A stretch of 64,000 nucleotides of DNA from Culex pipiens pallens (Eukaryota; Arthropoda; Insecta; Diptera; Culicidae), in assembly GCF_016801865.2 (NCBI RefSeq), contig NC_068937.1:123353225-123417224 (forward strand). The letters run 5' to 3'. Numbering within the stretch: the first letter of the stretch is position 1; each line of letters starts with the position of its first letter. Below the pieces are notes generated by a model. That model saw only the letters and a list, made by a program, of their open reading frames with translations. It had not been told where the DNA came from and searched no databases. This document shows positions 49,701-61,700 of this stretch, one piece after another. The position numbers and the translations under genes are program-made.

Positions 49701-52700
49701 GCTGGTGCAAAATTTATGCCATCCATTCTAGTTCAATTTGGGGGTAGCCAGGGATGCGAGGATACTCCTTGTATAGCCATAGATACATGGTTCTGCTCTG
49801 CACAGCACTGCTTCCCAACCATACAAACGCATCGTCAAAACTGAGCAGTATCATTCGATGACGCTAGGTCGCGACGGATTCAGAGTTTGGTATGTTTCGA
49901 AATCTATTGCAATCGGTGGAGACTCGCGACGTCATCGTCACATTGCGCATTTCTGACACACGTGGTGAAAGCGGTTTAAAATTCGTTGAAAATAAATTTA
50001 CCCTGGACTGATTTAAGTAGGAAGTGATGCCAGTTATACAGTTTAGTTAAAGTCATCTTATGATCTTATGTTGACTTTGACATAGCTGAAAATAAAAACA
50101 CATAAAATTCATTTTAGCAGTCATTTGCTAACAAAATACCCTAAACTAAATTGTTATCACACTAACCGTTCGGCTGACTGTCGATGTTTAGAGATGACCT
50201 TAAAAACAAACAGTTTTGCAACGCTGGCGATTCTTTTGCATCGACATTTCCAAATTTTTCTTCAGAATCCAAAACACCGCCATCATATCCGCTCCAGAGG
50301 CATCCCGCGAACTGTCCGTGGTCATGTCCACACGTCTGGAACGGTGCTCCCACTCCATACAATTGTGTTTATCTGGTACTGTTTATGAAAGTTCGGTTTC
50401 CGTTCGTACGCCAGCAGTCCATGCAAAGACCTACCTCTGCGGTAGTAGGTATGCAACTTGCGATAAAAGCTAGAATGAAAAGAGTTTCGAATAAATTATG
50501 TCCGACGTTGGAGTAGGTGATGAAAACGAGCGCTCACGGTTTCATTGTTGAGCTTCGTGATGATGAACCACCCCTGAAGTTTTGTGTCGTATTTTGGAAA
50601 GAGCTGCACGGACTTGCTGGACATAATTTCACACTCGTACGCATTTGCAGGCGAACATTTGAACGGCTGGACTACGAACCAGGATAACGATGACAAGTAG
50701 ATTTTGTTGAATAAACGGTACTTGTAACTAGAAGAGGCACAAGCGTGTGTGCACGTAGAGCTTGAGGTATTATTTCAATAGCACGCAGAATTGTGCATCA
50801 TCATGATGAATTTTGAATTGCAACCTGTTGAAGTACACAACCCGACCGAACTGCAAACTTATTGAACGAATTTTCAATTGAGCTGGGCGCAACCACTCGT
50901 GCTGATAAGTGGGGACCCGGAATGAAACTCTTTTGGAGAAACCGAAACCCAGCTCTTGTGCAAGCTTGTAATTAAAATCGAAATCCAATAACGAGAGCGC
51001 CCAGTGCAACGCCGGGTAGAGTTTTATTCATATCGAGAGGCACTTTTTTTCCTCTCTTCCGCGGATTCAATATCCCAGAAAGAGGACTTCACCGTGCGGC
51101 TGCTCCATTGCGATATTTATATCAGCGAGAACGGATACCATTGATTCCGGACGAACCAAAAATTGGCCCCCTGATACCTTCTGTGGTGTACCTTTTCCGT
51201 GAATGGACACTCTCATCCCCGCCATTTTTCCTTTTTTTGTTCATCATCAAACCTTTTGAAACTGGATCTGCTTTCATTACCCAAACTTCCCATACCCATC
51301 CCAACAGGCTTGCTCGGTGGTCGAGCTGTACGGCTTTCTGGATCCGAACACTCGCGACTGGATTGATGGACTCTTTTCCAACATATTTCGCGAAATGAAC
51401 CGACCGACGGAACGAGATGTAAGTAGCTTTTTTCGGGACTCCTTTGAAGTACGTTAGCTTGCTTCCATTATTGACTAGTTTTGGTCAGAATTGAGCCAAT
51501 GGACTGATTATAGCTCACCTTTTTATGACTAAGCGTTATGTAATTTTCAAATCCTTTGAACATGTATGTTGATTATGTTTTTTACACCTACCTGTCCATG
51601 TTCACATAAATGTCCCATATGCAAAAACAGCAAGCTGAGAAAAAAGCAAGACAAGTTTGCCCCACACAAACGTGTTAAGTTTTCACGAAAAAACTGGATT
51701 TCCTCCTGATTTTCAGTACAAGGTACTGGATGTTATCCAGGTTTTTAAGCGAAGATGGCATTCGAATGTTGAACCCCTGGAGATGGAGCCACACGTTGCC
51801 GTCGTTTCAGGGCTATTTGCAAAGATGGTTGCCGATGTTGATATATATCACACATTTATTTTATATTTATATACTTGTGTTGATAGAAATCACAACTATT
51901 ATACTATGTAAAATTGCAAGATATTGATTTTTTTATTTCCATCTCAATATTCTTGTTTGTAAAATCTGGTAGGAACAGGTTTAAATCTTTTTGATACATC
52001 GTTAGCTTAGGTAGAAATTCATAAAGCAAAGCAACGCTTACACACAACAGTAAGGAGGGCTCTTCTAGGCATTGTGCGATTATATTAAATAATTTAATTA
52101 ATCACAAAAACAGGAGCGTGATTTTTTCTTATCTTAATGTGGGTGTTAGGTTAGGATCTGGTATTTTAATAAATAAGTTTTTTGCAAGGCACTCAGAAAA
52201 GCTAGTTTTTTTGTAACTTTAGATTGTTTAATAATTCCAGGCCGACAGTTCTAGGCGAGTTAAGTGATGCTATCAGAATCTCTGATTTCAATTTAAGTGA
52301 TATACTAACCATTCGGAATTGTCAAAACATCCATAGAGTCTCGATCAATCAATAATGGAATGATATCGGACAAAATTCGTTAATCTGTTGAACTAACGGT
52401 TCTCGGATTATGGTTGTATCGACCATTGTTGCGAATCGAGGATTTACTGGAGTTTTGACGATCGAATGGAGCCTAACATTTGAAAGGGACACATTAGTAT
52501 GGGACGTCGTTTGGACCTCGCCAATCTGCATGAAATTTTCAGGGGTTGTTTGTACATATGAGCACTCTGGGTCAACGGGAAGTGGGGTAAATCGGGACAC
52601 AAAGTTTTACGGTTCAAAATCGTCAAAAATCTTAAAAGGGCTGTTACTTAGGCAAAATTCAACTAAATTCCAAAATTCAAAATGCATCTGAACGGGCGTA

Positions 52701-55700
52701 CAAAATGCAACAAAATGCGATGTGCACAGAAAAAAAAATGATGGTAATATTCATCAGGAAATGGTGACAGATTTTGTGCCTAAAAAAATGATGAATTTTA
52801 CCCTAGAAAATGATGAATTTTCATCAGTTTTTGATGAATATTCATCAGGTTCACATTTTTTATGTAATATTACTCAAAAAAAGAGGTAATATTCAACCTA
52901 CCAAATTTTCAACATTCCAAAATTCAACTTTTTTTTTCTGTGTGTAGCATCCAAATTGGTGTAATCTAAAGGAAGTTATCGGCATTTAAGTGAAAAAAAG
53001 AACAATTTTGAAACTCAAATAAAAAATTGTTCCATCCAGATATCAACTCGATTCGACCTGGAACTTGTAGGGGACATCTTAGACTACCATCTGAGACTGA
53101 AAACGCTTTGGGTAAGGAAGTTTAACACATACAATAGACACTTTTGCTTTTAGTGATTTTTTTGAAGTAAATTTTTGCTCGGGGGACCCCTTAGATCCCA
53201 TTTTCTGGTGATAATTTTATCATATTCGTGTTCCTGAGACAATTTCACAATAGAAACATGCATAAAATGTTTATTTTCATCCATTTTAACCCTTTAAAAA
53301 ATCAAAGTTAAAAAAATGCTATATGTACAAAAAACCCCTGAAAATTTCAGGCAGATTGGTTAGGTCGATGAGATGGGTATGCTTTGCTCGTGGACTCGCT
53401 CTTAACATGAACCGTAGTTATTACAAGCATTCATTGAAAGACATAGATAACTTGACAGATAATATTAATCAAAATTATAAAACTTTAACATACTTGTACT
53501 TACCTATTCTTAGACTTTATGAGGACCCCGTGGCGCGGTGGTTAGCGGCTTAGGCTGCCGATCCCTCATGTGTGCTAAGGGGCCCGGGTTCGATTCCCGC
53601 CCATCTCCTCTGGGTGTTCTGTGTTTGTCCCGTTTAGTTAGTAAATTCAGTCTGAAAAGACGGTGTGATGTCTATTAAAACCGGATGCTCTACTAGAACT
53701 TACCTGTAGGACATGGTTATTATGTAGTTCCGCTTAAGAGTCTAAAATTTGACGTCCATTAGTGAGAAATCAAATTATTGCTATAGTAACAAAACACCAA
53801 CTCCTCACCCCAGGAGCGCCGCTACGTGTGCTTTGACGGCGATGTGGACGCCCTCTGGATCGAAAACATGAACTCGGTGATGGACGACAACAAACTGCTG
53901 ACCCTGGCCAACGGCGAACGCATCCGGCTCAACAGCTACTGCGCCCTACTGTTCGAGGTCGGTGATCTAGCGTACGCTTCGCCGGCCACGGTTTCCCGTG
54001 CCGGCATGGTCTACCTGGATCCAAAGAACCTTGGTTACGCGTGCTACTGGGAACGCTGGCACCGGGGACGGTACGAGGAGGAGAAGGAAATGCTTACCCG
54101 AATGTTCGACAAGATTGTACCGCTGGCTATTGACTATATCCTCGAGGGAGTTGACGGGAACAACCAGGAAGATCCATTGAAGCTGGTGATACCACAGACG
54201 AATCTCAACATGGTAACCCAGTTGTGTTACTTTTACGAAGCCATGTTCCCAAAGACGCCCATAACCTGTCCTTATGAAGAGGACGTTATCGAGTGTGGAT
54301 TCATCCAGTGTTTGTACGCGTCGCTGGGTGCGGCACTGCTGGAGGAATCTCGACCGCGATTCGACGACTTTATCAAGCGGAATCTAGAGATGATAAACTA
54401 CGAGGACAGTGCTACGGCTCCGGCTAAAGCTGGACAGCTTCCGACGCTTAAACCAACGCTGTACGACTACTTCTTCGACATGGAGAAGAAGGTTTGGCTT
54501 GCTTGGGAGTGGGTTGTTCCGCAGTACGTTCACAACCGGGAGATGACCTTTGGGGAAATTCTGGTTCCCACAGTAGACACGCTGCAAACCAAGTGGACTC
54601 TCAAATCTATGAACGACATCCGCCACCCGATTTTGCTGGTTGGCGATACTGGAACGTCGAAAACGGCTGTTATTTCCAACTTTTTGCGGGAACTCAATCG
54701 AGATACTTTTGTAAGTTTTTGGGGCAAGATCTAATGAACTTATTGCTACAAGGTTTTTTCCATATCTCAGATCATCTTAAACATCAACTTCTCCTCGCGA
54801 ACCTCATCGATGGACGTGCAGAAAACGATCGAAGCATCGGTGGACAAGCGTACCAAAGACATCTTCGGACCGCCGGTTGGCAAGAAGGTGGTAGCCTTCA
54901 TCGATGACATGAACATGCCACAGGTAGACGACTACGGAACGCAACAGCCGATCGCGCTGCTCAAGCTGCTGTTTGAGCGCGAAGGAATGTACGACCGGAC
55001 GAAGGATCTCAGCTGGAAAAAGTTCAAGGATATGTCGTTTATAGCTGCGATGGGACGCGCCGGTGGTGGTCGTAACGACGTTGATCCTCGCTTTATATCA
55101 ATGTTCTCTGTGTGTAACATCGTTTTCCCTGGGGACACAACGCTGGCGCACATCTACCGGTCGATTCTGCGCGGACACCTCGAGACGTTCAACGAGAAGT
55201 TGCAAAGTGCCGCCGATGTAGTCGTCGAGATGACGTTGAATTTATTCAAAGTTTTGGTCGTGAAGCTACCGCCTACGCCGTCCAAGTTTCACTACATTTT
55301 CAACTTGAAGGATCTGTCGCGGATCTACGCTGGGTTGCTGCAAATACATCCGACCTACTTCAAGGAGGTGCGGCACTTGGTCAGAGTGTGGCGAAACGAG
55401 TTTAACCGGGTAATCTGTGATCGGTTGATCAACGTCCAGGACCAGGAACTGATGGCGCTACACATTGCTGAAGAAATTCAGACTCAGTTCCCACCTCCCA
55501 AACCGGTAATTAGTCGGAGGACCATCATGGTGGAATCGATTCCGGACGTACCACGAGGTGATTCCAAAACCCAGGTCAACGATCTACCAACGCCGGAGTA
55601 TGCTTTACGGGATCCACTTTTGTTCGGAGACTACCGAAATGCGGTCAACCTGGCAGAAACGCGCTTCTACGAGGATTTGCTGGACTACGACGCGATCTAC

Positions 55701-58700
55701 TTCCTGTTTCAGGAGATTCTGCTCGAGTACAACGAACAAAAGTCCCGCATGAACTTGGTACTGTTCGAGGACTGCTTGGAGCACTTGACTAGAGTTCACC
55801 GGGCGCTTCGGATGGATCGGTGGGGTCGATTTGATGGCTGTTGTTGGAAAGGGAAACTGAAACAAGATTATTTTTTTTACAGAGGTCACGTCATGCTAGT
55901 AGGAGTAGGAGGTTCCGGAAAGCAGAGCATCGCTCAGTTGGCAGCGTTCGCCGCGGACTGTGAAGTCTTCCAGATCGTGCTGAGCAGAGGTTACAACGAA
56001 AACTCGTTCCGTGAGGACCTGAAGCAGCTGTTTGTAAATGTGGGCGTGAAGAACCAGAAAACATGCTTCATCTTCAAGGCTGCTCAAGTGAGTTTGCTTT
56101 GGGTTGGGAAAGGGTTAACAACGGTATTTGGGAAAGTTTTCGCCGAGGAGAGTTTAACAGTGTTGTTTATGTTGCGCACTAATTGGATGCTCTCTTTGGG
56201 GCTTTCCAAACTGCGCCATAGTTTTCCAACCGAACTTCCGGCCAAAAGTGCTTCGCTCACGTTTTCTCTTCTCTATATTTTTGGTTGCATTCGCGCAAAC
56301 ACACCAACCCGTTGCCGATAATAGATAGCGGAAGAAGGATTCCTGGAGTTCATAAATAATATTTTAACCACTGGAATGGTGCCAGCGCTGTTTACCGACG
56401 ACGAGAAGGATACGATAATTGGCCAGTGCCGGGGAGCGGCCAAGGAGCAGGGCTACGCCGTCTCCAAGTAAGTTTGCTCGCAGTGCAGAAGCGCATTATT
56501 ATTATGAAAAGTTGCAACTTGGCGGATAGCAGCAGCTTCCGGTGTAGACTCGGAGATTTTCTCGGGGCTAATGGAAGTCCTACAACAGATGCGCTTATAA
56601 GCTTATCTCGCGGCAGCAGCGAGAAATAGGGAAATTAAATTTTCACAAAGATCTTTTCATCAACTCTCCGAGTCCGAGCCCAGATGGACTCCCTTAATTA
56701 TAATTAGCTTAAAGACTCGGTGTGTCCATCTTTGCCGGTGATGAATCGCGTGGCTATAATTAATCACACTACCATCACCACCCCACCAGGGACGGCGTCT
56801 GGGCGTTTTTCCTGGATCGGGCGGTCAAGAATCTGCACGTTGTGCTGTGCATGTCCCCCGAGGGCGATGCCCTGCGGAACCGCTGCCGGAACTTTCCGGG
56901 ACTGGTCGGCAGCACCACCATCGATTGGGTATTTCCGTGGCCGGAGCAGGCCCTGTACGCCGTGGCCAAGGTGTTTCTCGCAGATCATGCCAAGGTATAG
57001 TCAGCTTACTTTTGTATAAATTATCATAACGTTTGAGGGGAGGGGTGCTTCAGATTCCAGATATTCACCGGGAGCCCATCATTTCGCACATCGTGCACGT
57101 CCATCAATCGCTCAAGCACTACACGCAGCAATTTTTGCTCAAGCTACGCCGGAAAAACTTTGTCACGCCGAAGCACTATCTGGACTTTATCAATACATAC
57201 CTGAAGTTGATAGGTTGGTTTTTATTATTTATATTTAACAAAAAATGGTACAGTGGATCTAAGTTTGCCTAAGATCTTCAAATAATAAATTTAATCAATA
57301 ATGTAGCATTTTGGCAGGAATATATTTGACCATGAGTTCAATTAACTAAGACCGATAAAATATCCTTATCAACTGAATCTCAACTAAGCACCGCATTCAT
57401 TTCTCTTTAATTACTGCCCGATATCCAGTTCATCGGAACGGCCATAACAGATTAGAAGTGATGTGTTATTATCTCACATCCTAATTTTCCGCATGATTTT
57501 TCCTGCAGGTGCTTGCTCTGTAGGACTACTTCCCACTTTTTTCCACATTTTTTCGCTTGCTTGCCGCCACGACAAGTTTTCCAAGCGTCACACTCACTGC
57601 CAAAATGTTACACACTACACTACGGACTTGGCTGCCAAACGCGGCGGAACAATCCCAAGTCGGTCCCAGATTTTGGCCCACAAAGAAATACTAGTCACCA
57701 TCACCACCACCACCACCATCTTTCATTTTCAATTTGTCACGCTTCAACAGAGGAGAAAGATAATTTCATCATGCAACAGTGCTCCCGATTATCGGACGGA
57801 ATCGAGAAAATTAATGAAGCCTCACTTCAGATTGATCAGTTGAGCATTCTCGTCGAGGAGCAGCGGAAGAACGTGGTCGAGGCGGCCCAGCGATGCGAGC
57901 AAATGCTGGTCGGAATCGAATCGTGTAGGTTGACCAATGGGACGCGCCACGTGTGTGTTTCTTTTCTCATTCCCAAACTGTCGAATTGATGAACCCTGCA
58001 ACAAATTGATTGTGTCATTTCAGCTACCGAGAAGGCCAACTCGAAGAAAGCAGAAGCGTCGGAAAAGTCCACTGAAGTGGAACAGCAGAAGAAGGTCATC
58101 ACGGTGGAAAAGGCCGAAGCCGAGGAAGCACTGGCGGCAGCTATGCCAGCTCTCGAAGTAGCTCGCCTTGCGCTGTCCGATCTGGACAAGTCGGATATTA
58201 CGGAAATTCGAAGTTTTGCGACACCTCCGGAAGCGGTGCAGGTCGTGTGCGAATGCGTGGCCATCGTAAAGGGCTTCAAGGAAATCTCCTGGAAGACAGC
58301 CAAAGGCATGATGTCCGAGGGAAACTTTCTGCGCAGCCTTCAAGAACTGGACTGCGACCAGATCTCCCAAAAACAGGTGGCAAGCGTAAGAGCTCACATG
58401 AAGAAATCGCAAAAACTCGACGACATGCAATCGATTTCGAAAGCCGGCTTTGGCCTGCTTAAGTTTGTACGAGCAGTGCTAGGATACTGCGACGTTTATC
58501 GCGAAGTAAAACCTAAGAAGGATCGGGTAGCTTACCTGGAAGCTGAACTCGATAGCCAAATGAAGCTTCTCAACAAGCTGACCAAAGAAATCAACAAGCT
58601 AGAATCCGAGCTGAACGAACTTAACAATCAGTATGCGACGGCCATCAAAGAGAAACAGATGCTTCAGGAGATGATGGAGCAAGCCGAACGGAGATTGCTT

Positions 58701-61700
58701 GCAGCCGATAAATTAATCTCCGGACTGAGCTCCGAGCGTGATCGTTGGAAGATCGAACTAAGCAACCTTCAGAATGACAAGACAAAAGTTGTGGGCACCT
58801 GTCTTCTATCCGCATCCTTTCTAGCTTACACTGGTCCATTCTCCTGGGAGTTTCGCAACTCGATCGTTTTCGAAGACTGGTTGGTTGACGTTCGAGGGCG
58901 TGAGATTCCCTACGGCGAACCATTCCGTATCCACACTAGCTTGAGCAGTGACCTTGAAACAACCACGTGGGCCTCCGAAGGGCTACCACCGGATGAGCTT
59001 TCCGTACAGAACGGCATCCTGACTACGAGAGCATCACGATTTCCTCTCTGTATTGATCCTCAACAGCAAGCACTGCTGTGGATCTTGAAGCGGGAATCCG
59101 CGAACAACTTGAAGGTTCTCACGTTCAACGACAAGGATTTTCTGAAGCAGCTGGAGATGGCCATCAAGTATGGGAATCCGGTTTTGTTTAAGGACGTTGA
59201 TGACTACATCGACCCCGTTATTGACAACATTTTGGAGAAGAATATCAAGAGTAAGTAACATGACTAAAAACTTAGTAGTTTTTACCAATTCGATGAACAA
59301 ACTTGCTTCCAGCTCAAGCCGGTCGCCAGTTTGTGATGCTCGGTGACAAGGAAGTGGACGTGGACGCCAACTTCCGTATGTATCTGACGACGAAGCTGTC
59401 AAATCCCAACTTTGATCCGGCCGTGTACGCCAAAGCGCTGATCATCAACTACACGGTAACGATGAGTGGACTGGAGGATCAGCTGCTCAGCGTGGTAGTA
59501 CGAGCCGAGCGACCCGATCTGGAGGAACGTCGTGAAAGTTTGATCGCGGAAACCAGCGCCAACAAGGTGTTGCTGAAGAACTTGGAAGATTCACTGCTGC
59601 GGGAGCTGGCGACCTCCACCGGAAACATGCTGGACAATGTTGAGCTCGTCGATACATTGGAGAATACTAAGGAGAAAGCGGCCGAAGTGTCGCAAAAGAT
59701 TAAGCTTGCCGAGGAAACCTCGGTGGACATTGAAGTTTTGCGTAACGGGTATCGCTTGGCCGCGCAACGTGGCGCCATCTTGTACTTTGTGCTGTCGGAA
59801 ATGTCAGTCGTGAATCCCATGTACCAGTACTCACTGAGCTCGTATCTGGAGGTGTTTGTGTACTCGCTTCGCAAAGCCGTTCCCGACAACATCCTGGTGA
59901 AGCGGCTCAACAACATAATCGTGACGCTAACCCGCAATGTGTACGAGTACGGCTGCATCGGCTTCTTCGAGAAGCACAAGCTGCTGTTTTCGTTCCAGAT
60001 GACGGTCAAGCTGGAGCAGAGTCGCGGTAAGCTGACCCAGATGGAGGTGGACTTTTTTGTGAAAGGTAACATTGCGCTGGAAAAGTCGGAACGGTCGTGT
60101 CCGGCCAAGTGGATAAGCGATAAAGGTTGGCAGGATCTGCTGCTGCTGGCAGATCTGTTTCCGGACAAGTTTGGCCTGCTGCCGTCGCACGTGGAGCGGA
60201 ATATTGCCGAGTGGACCAGTGTAAGTAGAATTACGATTGTCAGGTTCGCTTGATTAATTGTTTGATATTTCAGTGGTACGATGTGGACGATACTGAAGGA
60301 ACTGACTACCCTGGGAACTTTGCGGAGAACATGAATGCTTACGAGGTTGGTGTTCCCTAGTTGGGCATTGTTACAAGCTAATGAACCTATTCGTTTACAG
60401 CACCTCATGGTGATGCGATGTTTCCGCGTGGACCGCGTCTACCGGCTGGTGAATAACTACGTTTCCACCATCATGGGAGAGGAGTTTATTACGCCGCCAA
60501 TCTTGAGTTTCGATTCGATTTACGAGCAATCTTCCGCTACCACTCCAGTGGTCTTCATCTTAAGCCCCGGTTCCGACCCTACAAATGATCTGATGAAGCT
60601 AGCCGACCGCTGTGGCTTTGGTGGTACCCGCTTCCGGCACATCTCGCTCGGTCAGGGTCAAGAACAGAAAGCACTCGCTCTGCTACATCAAGCAATCGAG
60701 CAAGGATTGTGGTTAATGCTTCAAAACGGTCACCTGCTCCTGAGCTTCATTAAAACCTTAGAAAAACTGCTCGATTCTGTCGCTAAACCCCATCCGGACT
60801 TCCGGCTATGGATCACCACTGAAGCAACTTCGTCCTTCCCCATCGGAATCCTACAGAAATCACTCAAAGTAGTAACGGAACCACCGAACGGACTCAAGAT
60901 GAACCTGCGAGCAACGTTCTTCAAGCTGCGCCAGCAAACGCTGGACGCATGCACCCACCCAGCCTTCAAACCGCTTGCATACGTTCTGGCGTTCTTCCAC
61001 GCCGTACTGCAGGTAAGCTATCTTGCAGGCGCGCAAAGTTTCCCTCCTGATTCTAGCGCATGCATAATACATCACGCCTCCACTCGGATGATGACGGTGG
61101 AATCGACGTCATCATCATTAGAGAAGAGCTTTGAGTGAAAAAAAAAGTAAGGGAAAGGGGTCGTCGTTGACACTGCGAATTGGGATGTAAATTTATCATC
61201 TCATCTTCGTCTCGTTTAGGCTGGTACTTGTACTTTCTCTCGAGTGAAAAGCGAGGACTCGAAACTCAACTCTTCGCAGGGGGGAGACTTGGCACTCATG
61301 AATAATAACGATAATGATTTTTCAAACCAAATCAGGATACTCAGTGGAACTGAGCGATGTTTGAGGAGCATAGGAAAAACAAACATCAGGGAGAGGGATG
61401 ACTTGTTTGCTCTCTAGACTGTGCAGCTTACCAACAGGGGAGGCCATCGTTGATTTAAATGAGGTTCGCCAGACTGGTTCATGTTTTGAAAATATTATAA
61501 CAACGAACGTAGGACGAAGGTTGTTCTTAAACTTTTAAATAATGTTAAGGTGTCAGATTAAGCACTCATTTATACAATTTTAAACAAAATTAAATTTGAG
61601 CCAGCCTAGTTTGAACTGAAATAGAATCAAAAAGTTTCCGGAGAATCACGGTGTATCGAAAAAAGAAGTAAAAAAACGATAGCAAAAACCAAGCTGCATA

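Larger units (their letters stand above)
51419..53813 (+). other. Intron 38, 2.4 kb
   Basis: Contains a truncated CTGCCC-family MITE (51592-51745), an inverted-repeat pair with an inner MITE (52521-53359) and a SINE (53521-53715). No gene. Confidence 0.7.

Noticed and set aside
50184..50516. 110-residue plus-strand frame in intron 37
   Set aside because: No family resemblance; overlapping frames of similar size exist on both strands, as expected by chance.
51078..51120. Short peptide-like stretch after an AG that could be an extra exon
   Set aside because: Exon 37 (ending LNPK) joins exon 38 perfectly by family alignment and phase, leaving no room for it.
53521..53600. Functional tRNA gene
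   Set aside because: A and B boxes are present but acceptor-stem pairing is not, and the head recurs at 26748; a SINE explains it better.
57513..57989. Long open frame running through intron 44 into exon 45
   Set aside because: The frame is chance. The dynein alignment requires the acceptor at 57750, and the upstream part has no similarity to the stalk.
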